Source of the DNA: Caprella mutica
Lineage: Eukaryota > Arthropoda > Malacostraca > Amphipoda > Caprellidae
NCBI GenBank assembly: GCA_947561585.1
Contig: CANNZV010002594.1
Span: 1 to 64,000 of the forward strand
Direction: 5' to 3'
DNA: 64,000 nucleotides
Positions 23,186 through 34,741 of the stretch are shown one piece after another. The stretch's first letter is position 1. Each line of letters opens with the position of its first letter. Both the position numbers and the translations under genes were made by a program. The notes beneath the pieces are model-generated. The model was not told the origin of the DNA and did not search any database. It was given only the letters and a program-made list of their open reading frames with translations.

Positions 23186-24068
23186 CAGAGTGGAATAATA
23201 ACTCATTTCAGATTGACTAGTAACTCTGTTAGGAATTTAGAATGAACAAAAATTACTCATTTTAACCCTAAAAAATGCAGAAATCAGAAAATTATTTTAT
23301 ATACTTCAACTCCGCAGTGAAAACTAATGTAAAATAAGTCATTTAAGCTTCACAATTGGGCTTGTTGTGATGATAAGCATCACTGATGGGAATACATGAA
23401 GTTAGGAGTAACTCTGTTAGAATATATGTTTTCCAGTCTGGTCTGTTCATAGCAAAATAAATGTAAATATAAGGATTAATTCAGAAGTTTTTGTAGCAAA
23501 ATTAATGTATATATAGGTAGGTATTAATTCAAAATTGTTCAGTGAGAATATCCCAAATATCTAGGGTCACACAGCCTACAGGTAGGTATATAGCACTATA
23601 GCAGCCCAGCCCTTTAATTTCCAATTGCGGCCATCGCCCAGAGTGGAATAATAACTCATTTCTGTAACATTTCAGCCAGTCTACAGAATATGGGACATTT
23701 TTAACATTTTCTGTGCGAACAATCCTTAATTTCCTCCTATGTTTACATGTATTTTACTGAGAACAGAAGCCAAAATAGAAGATTTCTTGGAGAACAGTTT
23801 ACCAGTTCCTGCAGTCTGGCATTTCAGATTGACTAGTAACTCTGTTAGGAATTTAGAATGAACAAAAATTACTCATTTTAACCCTAAAAGATGCAGAAAT
23901 CAGTAAATCTAAATTACTAAATTATTTTATAAATTTCATCTCCGCAGTGAAAACTAATGTAAAATAAGTCATTTAAGCTTCACAATTGGGCTTGTGATGA
24001 TAAACATCACTGATGGGAATGCATGAAGTTAGGAGTAACTCTGTTAGAATTTATGTTTTCCAGTCTGG
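23186..24068. repeat. Direct duplication of a 256-bp segment
   Basis: 23186-23441 and 23639-24068 share the same sequence from CAGAGTGGAATAATAACTCA to ATGTTTTCCAGTCTGG. The second copy is longer because it carries a 144-bp MITE and its target duplication plus a 10-bp AT-rich insert. The first copy therefore records the empty site. Confidence 0.85.
23676..23819. mobile_element. hAT-type MITE with 8-bp target duplication
   Basis: A 144-bp element from CCAGTCTACAGAATATGGGA to CCTGCAGTCTGG with short imperfect inverted ends. It is flanked by CATTTCAG at 23668-23675 and 23820-23827. The paralogous segment at 23200-23215 has a single CATTTCAG and no element, which proves insertion and fixes the family's ends. 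Confidence 0.9.
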
Positions 24069-25576
24069 GCCATCGCAAGAATTTCTCTAAAGCCTGTTGA
24101 ATCTAATACATATTGAAATGTTGCATATAGAAAGAAGCTCAATGCTTGCTAAATGTTTTTTTAATGAGTATTAACTTTGTAGCTACTATTTTTGTTAGTG
24201 TTTTGGGGTTAAAGGTAGCAGTTAGCAGCAGGGCCACAATTTACCTGCTTCACCCTACCATATTCTTATCTACAGACTGGTAGACTCTTACCTACCAGTG
24301 TATATCTGAAATCATGAAATGCACATCTATGATGATTAACACAGTGTATAGAATGTCCTAATCAATGTAGGTACTGTGGGATTAACTTAAAATTTCCACA
24401 TATCTAACCAAGAGAAAAAAGTTAATGCGACTAGCTACAAGATACTAAATAGAGACATAGAGTTGCATGTTTGTTGAGGCTTCTTCAGCAATCAGCAGTT
24501 TCTGCACTGCAAGTCTGCAACACAAAGTGATGTCATCTGCATTTGAGAGAACCTTTACATTATCAGACGGTCAGACCTGGGAATATCACTTTGCAATAAG
24601 TTAGCATGGCATTTAAATAGAATTGGAGAGAAAACCATCACCAACTCAATTTGAAATTAGATATGACGTCATTAACGCCACTTTTATCTATTTAACGGAT
24701 TGTGCAGTATTTTATAAAAATTTACCAATAACAATTTTTTTCATAGTTGATATACCTAATTATGATAATATCATAAAGGAAAATTTAAGTTTGAACTCCA
24801 CGTGAGATATATTACCCTAACTGTAATTGTGAATTTTGGCAAGGTTTTCCATTTTGATAAATGGAATCAAAAACATAAACAAAACAATAGATATTATATT
24901 CCCTTCACTCTATAAGCGAAATAAAAAATGTACATAGGTAATTGACTTTATAGAATTGAAATATTATTGAATAAATATGATTAGACAACATATTTTACAT
25001 TTGGTTAATTAACCTGTAAATATAATTTTCCTCTCTTTATATAGTATCTTTGATGAAATTTTCAAAAAAATGGAGTAACATAATGGCAAGAGACGGAGGA
25101 CTCGACGACCGACATCGGACGTGTGATTCATTCTTTTCGCAGCTACGGTGGCGTTTGGACGTGTCTTTCGAGACTTGCTGGTAACGATATAACTGGAATG
25201 TTTCTAGAGTTCTGGAGAAAGTTTTTGGTATATTTAACTATTTCTTCCTCCTTAACTCCGGATAATACTAACTTTAATAATTTCTCGGGTACCTAAGCTG
25301 CACTCATTTGTTGAAGGCTGACGCTGATTCAGAACCAGCTTTGTTTCTGACTGTAACTTGGGTACTCTACTTTTTTGTACCATATAGGTTAGGTATAAAC
25401 AGCCTACCTATATTGGTCTCTGTATATTATTATAGTTCTCTAAGGCCACCTGGCTTACCATTGAAATCTGCCTAGTCATCTAGACTAGACAGAGTTGGTA
25501 GCTACTAGGTGGTTTTATTTATCCATTTTATTTAGTAGCTATATTTTCATCATTGATATTAAATTCTATTTAAATA
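24069..25576. other. No gene seen; possible leader of the non-LTR element
   Basis: AT-rich to about 25070, then a GC-richer stretch (25080-25200) that could be the 5' untranslated leader and promoter of the downstream non-LTR retrotransposon. The 5' end of that element cannot be placed. An open frame at 24623-24805 has no domain. Confidence 0.4.
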
Positions 25577-25815
25577 ATGGAATCATCTCATAGCAACAGT
25601 GAGTTATCCTTGTTTAACTTTGTAGAAAGTATGGATTAGCTACCCAGAAAGAGTAATTCCAGAAACTTTCCCCTTGCCAATAACCCAGCCTCTTGAAACC
25701 AATACTCTAATTCATACTCAAATCCCTGAAACTTTTCCTCTACCAGAGTCATCTTTCAGTGGTAATGACAATTTTAGTACCAAGTACAAACAGAATTCTT
25801 TCCCATCTAATTCCA

Positions 25816-26040
25816 AGTAAAATAGTATGTCTCATAAACTCGCCATTTGTCTCTCCAGCTCTCTCCAAAATTCAACAAATTCTCTCCAAAATGATCAAAT
25901 TTTCATAAACTCTCTCCAGAATAATATTATTGTAGCATAGGAGAAAAATAGATAAAACTTGCCATTTGCAATTGAAGGGCTCAAAATAACTGTCACAAAC
26001 TCGCCATTAAAATGGCAAGTTTGGACATGCTTTATTACTT
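25816..26040. mobile_element. MITE in ORF1, AACTCGCCATT family
   Basis: Starts GTAAAATAGTATGTC and ends GACATGCTTTATTAC, imperfect inverted ends that continue into AACTCGCCATT/AATGGCAAGTTT. It supplies the in-frame TAA at 25817. Related copies are at 34091-34310 (opposite orientation) and, as a fragment, near 61075. Confidence 0.7.
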
Positions 26041-26955
26041 GGATCTAATTCAACTATGAATAGTCTTAATGACAGTAATGTTGTCATTTTCAGACAGACA
26101 AATGATAGTGATCCAAATAATAACAAAATTCTAACAATGAACTCTATTGTGCTAGCTAAATTTTTCTCTGGTGTTCTCCCTGATAAGGCCATTAAAGATG
26201 TTAGAATTAATAGGCGCCGTAATGTAGTTGCTGTCGAGTTAAAAGCCTCCTCAACTCATCACATCCAAACTCTCCTGGATGTCAAACAAATGGGAGATTT
26301 TGTAGTTCATGGATATAGACGGGCTGAGGGGAAGTTTGGCAAACATACCATTGGTGTAATAGGGCCTGTTGATCTGGATGTTGACAATAATGAGCTTAAG
26401 GAACTCCTAAGTGCTTCTGCTCAAATTTTGAATGTGACATGCCTATCTAAGTTCAGAGATGGGACAAAGGCACAATCAATGGCAGTTAAGATAGAATTTG
26501 CTGGAGATCAAATACCTCCAAAAGTTAAGATTGGGTACATATCCTACAATGTTAGAGAATATAACCCTCCACCTCTCAGATGTTTCAAATGTCAAAGGTT
26601 AGGCCACCTTGCAGGTGGTTGTACCGGTAAGACCAGATGTCTGGTATGTGGTGGTGAACACCAAAAAGATTCTTGTAACAGAGCAAATTCTCCCAGATGT
26701 GCCAACTGTGAGAAAGACCACATTGCTAGCTGAGTAGCTCGAGGGATTGCTTGATGAACAAAAAATCCAGCATGATCTCCAAGTTGACAAGGCAAGGGCA
26801 CTCATTTCAAGAAGCAAAAAGAGAGGTGGATTTAAAGCTAGTTGAAGGTAATAAAAACCCTCAAAGAATAAGAAGGGAAAATACACAACCATCTGAAAAT
26901 CATGTAGCTCGAATTCCAATGGATGCCAGACCTCCTTACAGCAGTGTGGCTTCTA

Positions 26956-28229
26956 CAGGGTGGGGCGTAAGTTTGGAAGCAATTTTTCAAACATTAATAT
27001 AATTCTTAAAAATAAGTTCCTAAGTAGGTGATAGGGTTTGAACTATAGTAGAGGCACTACATTATGACGTGGCAGTGTTATTTTTTACAAAAATTTAGTC
27101 AATTCAAAAATGTCAGACAAAAGAGAAGCCATTATTGCTCTACACCGTGCCGGGAAGTCAGATTCCGTCATTTCAAAGACTCTCTCAATAGCGAGATCGA
27201 CTGTTTGGAAGTGTGTGAAGCAATTTAATGAGAGAGGAGACTTGACTGATCGTCCAAGAAGTGGTAGACCACGCTCACAACGCACCAAGCAACTGATAAA
27301 ATGTGCCCGAGAGAAGATCAGGAGGAACCTGAAAAGGTCAATATGATTGTTAGCCAAAACAGCTAATGTGAGTCCCAGAACAATGAGAAGAGTTGTCAAA
27401 GAAGACCTAAAGATGTCCTCTTTCATCCTCCAAAAGAGACAGACTCTGTCAGAAGCTGTAAAGAAAAAGAGATTGGACTTCTGAGAGAATTGAAGTCTGG
27501 CACGGCTGGTGAAATTGTTTGGTCTGACGAGAAAATTTTCACAGTGGAAATGGCTCACAACCGGAGGAATGACAGAATAATTGGTAAAAGTGCAGAAGAC
27601 ATTCCATACAACCAAAAAACTGTCCACAGAACCATGAAACCTGCTTCAGTAATGGTCTGGGCCGCCGTTTCAGAAACTTGGAGATCTCCTTTAATTTTTG
27701 TGGAACAAGGTGCCAAAATCAATGCTAAATGTTATATTGAGAATATTTTGATGCCAATGTTGGAGTCAGCTAAGGATCACTTCGGTAATGACACTCTATG
27801 GACATTTCAGCAAGACGGGGCGACTTCACATACTGCAAATGTCACTCAAAACTGATGCCATGACCATCTTCCACGGTTTTGGTCCAAAGAAATGTGGCCT
27901 TCCTGCTCCCCAGATGTTAATCCTATGGACTTTTCGGTATGGTCCATTCATGAATCAAAGGCCTGTGGTAAATTCCATTGCAGTGTGGATGATTTAAAGC
28001 GTTCGCTCCAGAGATCTTGGAAGGAAATTTCACAAGAACAGTTGCGTGCCGCAGTAGGAGGAGATTTGAGGCTGTTATTAAAAGCAAGGGGGGACATTTT
28101 GAATAAATTTATGATTTTTGAATTCTTAAAACCCTTATGTAATAATACATAACTGTAAATTATTAAATATATTTTTCGATGGATTATAATATGCACTTTC
28201 ATTTGCTTCCAAACTTGCGCCCCACCCTG
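26956..28229 (+). mobile_element. Mariner/Tc1-type transposon, 1274 bp
   Basis: Inverted ends of 26 bp starting CAGGGTGGGGCG[TC]AAGTTTGG, with one mismatch, flanked by TA at 26954-26955 and 28230-28231. It sits in ORF1 of the non-LTR element; removing it rejoins ORF1 at a single TA. Size, TA target and encoded DDD transposase fit Tc1/mariner. Confidence 0.95.
27110..28125 (+). pseudogene. Tc1/mariner transposase, inactivated
   Basis: Starts at ATG 27110 with a paired helix-turn-helix DNA-binding region (SVISKTLSIARSTVWKCVKQ, then a second HTH around 27355-27400). A TGA at 27344 interrupts it after NLKRSI. Frames shift near 27480 and near 27850. The catalytic Asp residues are readable in IVWSDEKIF, FQQDGATSHT and SPDVNPMDF. 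The spacing of the last two is about 32 residues by eye across the frameshift, so the exact DDxD subgroup is uncertain. The protein ends GDILNKF. Confidence 0.85.
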
Positions 28230-28729
28230 TAACTCTAATAATCTTTCCAAAACAGATGGAACAGCCCAGGAAACAAAACTATTTCGGGAAACCATTCTCA
28301 AAGAGTGTAAAACAATGGTACAAGAGTACATAAGTGATTTTCTTGCTAACATCAAAGAGCTGTTCAAATCTGTCATTAAAGAAATCAATGAAGGCAGAAA
28401 TGTAGATTCAGCATGTGAACAGTTGATTGAAAAAGCAAATCACAGATACATTAATAGAGCAGGCACCTCCAAGTCTCATGAAATAGACCCATTCAGTTTT
28501 GCTCCGCAACATAGAAGGAAGTCCCTTGTTTCAATCACTGATGAAGAGGCTGGAGTACTGTCTTCTGATGTTGAGCAGAATATGGTGTGTCAGAGAAAAG
28601 ACCAGAATGGGAACATAAAGACATCTGAGAAAAAAGGAAAAATAGTGATTGTGACAAAGAAAATACCTCTTAAGTCCCCTCAGCTTGTAAATCCACCCAA
28701 AAAGAAGAATAAAAAGAAACACAAGAAAA

Positions 28730-31700
28730 ATGGATTCAACAAGTAATCTGAATAGTTTAAAGAGACCTAATCAATCAGAGAAGTTTTTACAAATATTCCA
28801 ATTAAATTGAAATTCACTCCCCAATAAATTATCTGAATTTAAGATGTATCTTTACACAAATAAACCTGATATATTTTGTTTGTGTGAAACAATGATTAAA
28901 AAACATGAACCAAAGTTTATAGGATACTCTTGCTCTTGGAAACATAGGATTGCTGAAAAGGGTGGTTTGGCAATCCTGATAAGACATGACATTGTGTACA
29001 AAGAGGTAACTTTTGAACCATTTCCAGGTGGAGTCTTGGAGATCCAAATCATTGAAATAGCATCTGAAGTTGGTACTGTTCGTATTGCAAATTTGTACAA
29101 TCCACATAAAATGATTACAATAACAGAATTGAAATACTACTTGAATGTACTTGGAAATAAATGTATCCTCATAGGAGATTGGAATGCCCACTCTCCTCTA
29201 TGGGATAGTAGAGGAAGACAAAACTCAACAGGAAGAAATTTAGAAGTCTTTCTTGTAAGCTATCCAGTTCATCTTATCAATGACACCAATTTGCATACTT
29301 ATATAGATTATGCTACTGGAACAACTTCATGCTGGAGTTGTGCATAGGCACAAATAATTTAAATAATATATCTGACTTCAGAAGAGGCAAAGATATTGGA
29401 AGTGACCACTTCCCAATAGAGATAACTTTTGGTTTCTCAATGTCCAAAAAGGATATGAAGTCTTTGCCTCGCTGGAAACTGAAAGAGGCGAATTGGAGAG
29501 AGTGGACAAAATATCTGGAAACTAACAATGAATCTGATTTTTGCTTCCCATTAGATACAGAATCTCACAACAATTATGTTACCAATAAGATTATTACTGC
29601 ATCAGAATTGTTCATTCCTAAAACCAGTGGCCTAAGATCTTATAAAAGATGTACCCCCTGTGGGATGCAGAAAGTGAAGCTGCAGTGCATGTAAGAAATA
29701 GTGCTAAAAACAATTTCACAAGACATCCCACACAGGAAAATCATATAGAATTTAAAAGGTGCCAAGCTAGGGTTAAATTTTTGACAAAAAAAAAGAAAAA
29801 CAGTCCTGGGAAGACTTTACCTCAACTCTCCAGAGCAACACCCCTTCATCTAAAGTATGGCGAACAATTAAAAGCATAAATGGAAAACAAACCCACCAAA
29901 ACATGCCTGTAGGAGGATGTAATTCATCTGATACAGACAAAGCAGAAATTATGCTAAACCATTTCACCCGTAACTTATATGATGATGAAGAGCATGAACA
30001 TGAACATGTGGAAACAATTGAAACCTCATATCAGACTATCACTGTTCATGAGTTAAAGGAATGTATCAAAATGTTTAAAAACACATCACCAGGATCAGAT
30101 GAGGTATGCAATGTGTTTCTCAAACACTTGCCAACAAACATAGTTCAAGAAATGACATCACTGTTCAATTCAAGTCTTCTGACAGCATCAGTACCCTTGT
30201 TGTGGAAATGTGGAATTATATGTTCTATTCCTAAACCAGAAAAAGATGCATCCTGTGTCTCTTCATACAGACCAATTACAATGCTCTCCTGTATAGGGAA
30301 ATTGATGGAGAGAGTGGTTAAAAAGAGGCTCAATCATTTCCTTGAAGAGAAGCATATTTTCCATGCTACTCAAAGTGGATTTAGGAGTGGTAGAAGCACC
30401 CTGGACATACTTAGTATATTAAAACATCAAATTTATGAGAGTTTTAGCAAAAAAGACTACTGCATAGTGTGTTTTTTAGACCTGGAGAGTGCTTATGACT
30501 GCGTCTCTCATACTAAATTGAGGAAAAAACTCGAGGAAATGGGAGTAGATCCCTACATTTCAAACTGGATGACAGATAACCTCAAAAATTGAACACTAAA
30601 AGTGAGAGTTGGTACTGCATTTTCTGCAGAGAGGAATTTGAGCAGAGGTCTGCCACAAGGAGCAGCTCTTTCACCTCTGCTCTTTAATGTAATGCTGTAT
30701 GACCTTCCGAATGACCCAGAGGTAAAAGTGCTATCATATGCTGATGATATTACTCTTGTCTGTAGGGGGCCCTCTCTTCAATTGGCTAAACAACAGATGC
30801 AACAATATCTTGACAATTTATATACCTGGATAAATGAAAATGAACTAAAACTAAATCCTAATAAGTGCTCCTTCCAAATCTTCACCAGGAAGAAAGTTAT
30901 ACCAAATATTACCTTGAAAGTGGCAGAACAAAATATTGTGCAAACAAATAGTCAAGGAGTCCTGGGCATCATCTTTGATTCACCCAAATTATCTTTTAAA
31001 GACCATGTTAGCCATCTGAAAAAGGAATGTTCTCGCAGGCTGTGCACAATCAGATCCATATCCTCAAATTCATGGGGAGCATCAAGAAATCTTCTCAGAC
31101 GTGTTTATATAAGCTTCATAAGGAGCAAGATTGAATATGGCTGCATTCTGTTCCCTGAGTTTCCTAATGGTACTATGAAGAAGCTGAACCTTATTCAAAG
31201 CAATGCACTAAGAACAATACTGCGTGCACATAAAACATCACCTATTCTATCCATGGAAATTGAAGCTTTCATTTTCCCTCTAGATATAAGATTCAGATTC
31301 TTGTTCGCTAAGTGGTACATCAAAATGATGTATTCACCCTCAAATATTGAGAATACTGAGATAGCAAATGAAATGGGCCTTGTACCAAATGAAAGAACTA
31401 ACCTTAATGTTTTTGCAATTAGAGCCAGGTGTATATATGACAACTTAGATATGCCATTGACTAGAAGAGTCCCAACATCATACACTTCCCCTCTGTTCCC
31501 CTGGCAAGATTTGTCAAGCAACATTAGATTAGAGATGTTTGAAGAGGACCAAATAGTGACAAACTATGGAATAACAAACCAAATGTTTCAGGAATATAGA
31601 GATGAGACCTATGGTGATATACTAGAAATTTACACAGATGGTTCAAAAACTATAGATGGATCCACAGCAGCAGCATTGTATGTAGCACATATTAATTTTG

Positions 31701-32386
31701 TAACCACTTGGAAATTGAACCCTGCACATTCTGTTCTTGGATCTGAACTCTTTGCCATATATAAGGCCATTGAACTGACTCAAGTTAACCCAAACCTAAA
31801 GGGAAAGAGAGTTCTCATCCTAACAGACTCTAAATCAGCCTTGCATCTTATAATGCAGAAAAACACCCCTAAATATAGAACCATTGTCCACAAAATACAG
31901 TGTATGTTGAGCAAGTTGACCACTTTAGTTAAGCTACAATGGGTAAGAGGACATTCAGGCATAAAAGGAAATGAGATTGCAGACAAATCTGCAAACTTGG
32001 GGCACAAGAACATGCAATCTGCACTTACTTCTCTAAACTATGAAGAAGAGTTAAAACAACTGAGAGATAAATTTGTTGACTTGTGGGTGAAACTTTGGAA
32101 TTGTAGGGTCATTTCTACTGGAACAGGAAAATTCCTCTGTGATAACATTGATAGACCTTATTTCAGACCTTGGTTGAGCTTAAAGTCAAGGAAATTAGAA
32201 GCAGCATCATCCAGAAAGAGAATTGGCCATGTAGGAGTCAAGTCTCACCTGCACCGGTTTGAAATGGCAGCCTCTGACAAATGTGAAACCTGTGGAGTCC
32301 CAGAAACTGTTAGTCATTTTCTCTTGCACTGTGACAGTTTTTCTAACCAAAGAAGAGCTATGTCTCTTTCTCTATACATGAAATAA
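28730..32386 (+). pseudogene. Non-LTR ORF2: endonuclease, RT, RNase H, inactivated
   Basis: The enzyme that nicks the target and reverse-transcribes. ATG 28730 overlaps the ORF1 end. A TGA at 28808-28810 lies where the endonuclease normally has NxNSLxxK. The endonuclease then shows DIFCLCET (catalytic Glu), GDWNAHSPLWDS and GSDHFPIE. RT shows SSYRPITMLSCIGKLMERV, LDLESAYDCVSH, GLPQGAALSPLLF and the catalytic SYADDITLVC. RNase H shows LEIYTDGSKT, SELFAIYKA, LTDSKSALHL and RGHSGIKGNEIADKSA. A final finger reads CETCGVPETVSHFLLHC. Lesions: TGA 28808, frameshifts near 29330, 29660 and 29800, and TGA at 30590. The last 594 codons are open, so the RT core and RNase H remain readable. Confidence 0.9.
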
Positions 32387-32778
32387 ATGTACCATTGACC
32401 CTTAAAAATTTACTCCTTGGGGGTGATTTTAATGAAAATGTTCAATGCAAGATCCATAAAATCTTGATTAGCTTTTTACAATCAACTGAAAGAGTTCATT
32501 CATTATAAAGTAGTCGCTAGCATTTTGTTCCTTAAATTTGTTAATTAATTCATGTATTAGCTACCAAGTAAACTTTCTGACTCGTCAGCTAATATACTAG
32601 AAAATTTCTGAACCTTCATCTTGTATGGTTTGCACGTGGTGAAGCTCTTCGGAAATTGTTATTTGGGTCAAGCTACTTTCTTGTTTAATATTATTGTAAA
32701 CAAGTTTCTTCTTAAATTGAACCTTGACATGGTTGGTTTGCTTGACCCATTAGGGTGGGTCAAGGCTCCTCCTTCACT

Positions 32779-33212
32779 CCCAGTAGGTCCTGTTTCCATC
32801 CACCACTCAGCGGGGAAACAGTGCACCGAAGAGAACTTTAGTAAAGACAGGAGTCTCTTTTAACTTCTATATAACATGTACCATTAACTAATATCTTGTT
32901 TTTTTTTGCCTCCCAGTAGGTCCTTTTTCCTGTCTCCAGGCATCTTGCTAAGTTGAACAGGAAATTGTGTACTGAAGAGAACTTTAATGATGGGCACAAG
33001 AACCTTCCAGTTATTTCATTTGTATATATGTGTTATTGATAATATCTAATCTACAACTTCTTATCATCCCAGTAGGTCCTATCTCGGTCTGCATCCATCC
33101 TGATGAGATAAGTTATAGTGACTGAAGAGAACCCTGTTCCTTTGTATCCCAGTAGGTCCTGCTCCTGTCCCCATCCATCTGGATGAGACAGTGTACTGAA
33201 GAGAACCCCCAT
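32779..33212 (+). other. Four 3' UTR repeats, each a hairpin with its own stem sequence
   Basis: Each repeat starts CCCAGTAGGTCC (32779, 32912, 33068, 33138) and ends near TGAAGAGAAC. Between these fixed boxes lies a stem whose sequence differs in every copy yet still pairs: CTGTTTCC with GGAAACAG (32790/32814), TTTCCTGT with ACAGGAAA (32926/32957), TATCTC with GAGATA (33080/33105), and CTGTC with GACAG (33165/33187); the fourth also has CATCC with GGATG inside. Copies are 133, 156 and 70 bp apart. The pattern suggests a selected RNA fold in the element's 3' UTR, perhaps recognised by its own reverse transcriptase. Confidence 0.8.
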
Positions 33213-33240
33213 GTTTACCAGAATGAAAAACCTGTTGTAT

Positions 33241-34090
33241 TTGCAATAGTTCTAATTTTAAATGTTTAATATATTCCCCTATTTTTTATATATTTTTCAA
33301 AACTTAATTGGAAAATTTCATCATATTATTCTCTAACTACATATGTTCCTATGTATAAATGTGACATTACTTTCCAGTTGAAGGTGATAAATAGCAGAGT
33401 TATATTAAAAAATGCTCTCAATGTTACATACATCATATTTTAATGTATTGTTACTTTTTCTAATACTCTATTTCTAGTGTGGAGCTCATTCAACAGTCAT
33501 CAGATAATGCATGTTACCAAATTTTTTTATTAATACTTCCTGTTCCTTTTGTAATTTTTAGTTTAGAAGTTTTCAGGTCAAACGGTTCACCTTTCGGAGA
33601 ACCACTGATCTTTAGGTGGTAATATCCACCTTTGATGAAGAAGAAGGACGTGTGACTCTCCCTGAAGGCAAAATTTGGTATTCTTGAGTAGCTAAGGATA
33701 ATTTCAAATAAGTAGTTAGATATGATCTCTCAGGTATTTAAACTCAGTTCAAGAAATTGGTAACTACCTAGGTATCAGTGACTGATAGTGATAGATTAGT
33801 AGGGTACCCGGTACTGTAGATAATATCATCTACCTACCTATAACTCTATAAGGTAGCTAAGCTAGTTAGTAGGAGTTTTTTTTCTACTTCAGTTATTTAT
33901 TCTTATGTTACCATTCATTTTCGGTGAAAAAAGGGTAAAATATTGGATCAGCCAAATTACTGGAAATTTATGGTGGATTTTTCATTTTTTCAGCTTTTTA
34001 AAAAAATCAGTGGAATTTTGAGCACCAAGTTATCCAATTAAAGATTGAAAGTTGGGTAGGAGTGAGGACTGGTAGGTAGCCAGGTGATGA
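33241..34090. other. Non-coding DNA with MITE remnants
   Basis: No gene is seen. 33925-34020 is an inverted partial copy of the CAGTCTGTATTT MITE (AAATTTATGGTGGATTTTTC matches the reverse of the copies at 22772 and 36231). Confidence 0.5.
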
Positions 34091-34310
34091 AGCATGTCCA
34101 AACTCACCATTTTAATGGCGAGTTTGTAGCAAACAGTTATTTTGAGACCTTTAATTGCAAATGGCTGGAAATATCTATCTTCTCCTATGCTGCAATCCAA
34201 TTAGAATAATGTATCCATCCACTTAACTCACCATTGAGCTCTTAATCTGATTTTTGCCTCTTTCCTCTTCAAATATTTCCCCAATCTTGCCACTCGCCAT
34301 TAGAAGAAAA
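34091..34310. mobile_element. MITE, AACTCGCCATT family, inverted relative to 25816
   Basis: Starts AGCATGTCCAAACTCACCAT and shows the same blocks as the ORF1 copy in reverse (CAGTTATTTTGAG, TTTAATTGCAAATGGC, CTCCTATGCTGCAAT). The far end is eroded. With 25816-26040 it forms an inverted pair bracketing the non-LTR element. Confidence 0.65.
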
Positions 34311-34444
34311 AGACTCCAGTAATGCTATAAAATGAATAGATATGAAATTATTGTTTGGAACCACTACCAGTGAATAAATAGCAACTTCTTTGATCTAATA
34401 GGTATAGGTATATATAAATCACATAATCAATTATGTAGCTATAT

Positions 34445-34635
34445 CCAGTCTGCAGAATATGGGAGATATTTAGGATATTCTCTCGGACCATCTCTCCGAA
34501 CAATTTTGAATTAATTCCTATATTTACATTAATTTAGCTACGAACACTTCTGAATTAATCCCTATATTTACATTAATTTTGCTACAAAGAGAATAAGATA
34601 TCTCTATGAACACTTCAGCAGTTTCTGCAGACTGG
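34445..34635. mobile_element. MITE with CCAGTCTGCAGAA inverted ends
   Basis: CCAGTCTGCAGAATATGGGA at the left and TTTCTGCAGACTGG at the right are inverted over 13 bp. An internal AATTAATYCCTATATTTACA block is tandemly repeated twice. It belongs to the same terminal family as 23676-23819. The 8-bp flanks no longer match. Confidence 0.75.
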
Positions 34636-34741
34636 ATGTATACAAGCTTTTAACAATCCAATCTGCAAAGCATGCACAATCAGTCTCCAGATATTTGATT
34701 TTTGGGGCAATTTCTCCAAGATTTTCAAATTTCTCTCCATA

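Larger units (their letters stand above)
25577..28746 (+). pseudogene. Non-LTR ORF1 protein with three CCHC/CCHC-like knuckles, broken
   Basis: The RNA-binding ORF1 protein. ATG at 25577 opens MESSHSNSELSLFNFVESMD and stops at a TAG (25637) created by a GCTA insertion; the shifted frame continues YPERVIPETFPLP. After the MITE the frame resumes at 26041-26733 with zinc knuckles CFKCQRLGHLAGGC, CLVCGGEHQKDSC and CANCEKDH. An 8-bp insertion at 26729-26736 (TA to TAGCTGAGTA) breaks it again; the frame resumes at 26751. It is then cut at 26953 by the mariner and finishes at 28231-28746 with a Lys-rich tail. Four separate lesions are thus insertions rather than base changes. Confidence 0.85.
25577..33240 (+). 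mobile_element. Full-length, inactivated non-LTR retrotransposon (I/Jockey group)
   Basis: Order: ORF1 with CCHC knuckles, ORF2 with AP-endonuclease, RT, RNase H and a terminal Cys/His finger, then a repeat-bearing 3' UTR. ORF1 and ORF2 overlap by 17 bp in different frames, as is usual for the group. An RNase H domain points to the I/LOA/R1 side rather than classical Jockey. A MITE (25816-26040) and a mariner (26956-28229) sit in ORF1. Stops and frameshifts inactivate both ORFs, but most codons are readable, so the insertion is not ancient. The 3' end is placed after the last 3' UTR repeat and is approximate. Confidence 0.85.
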
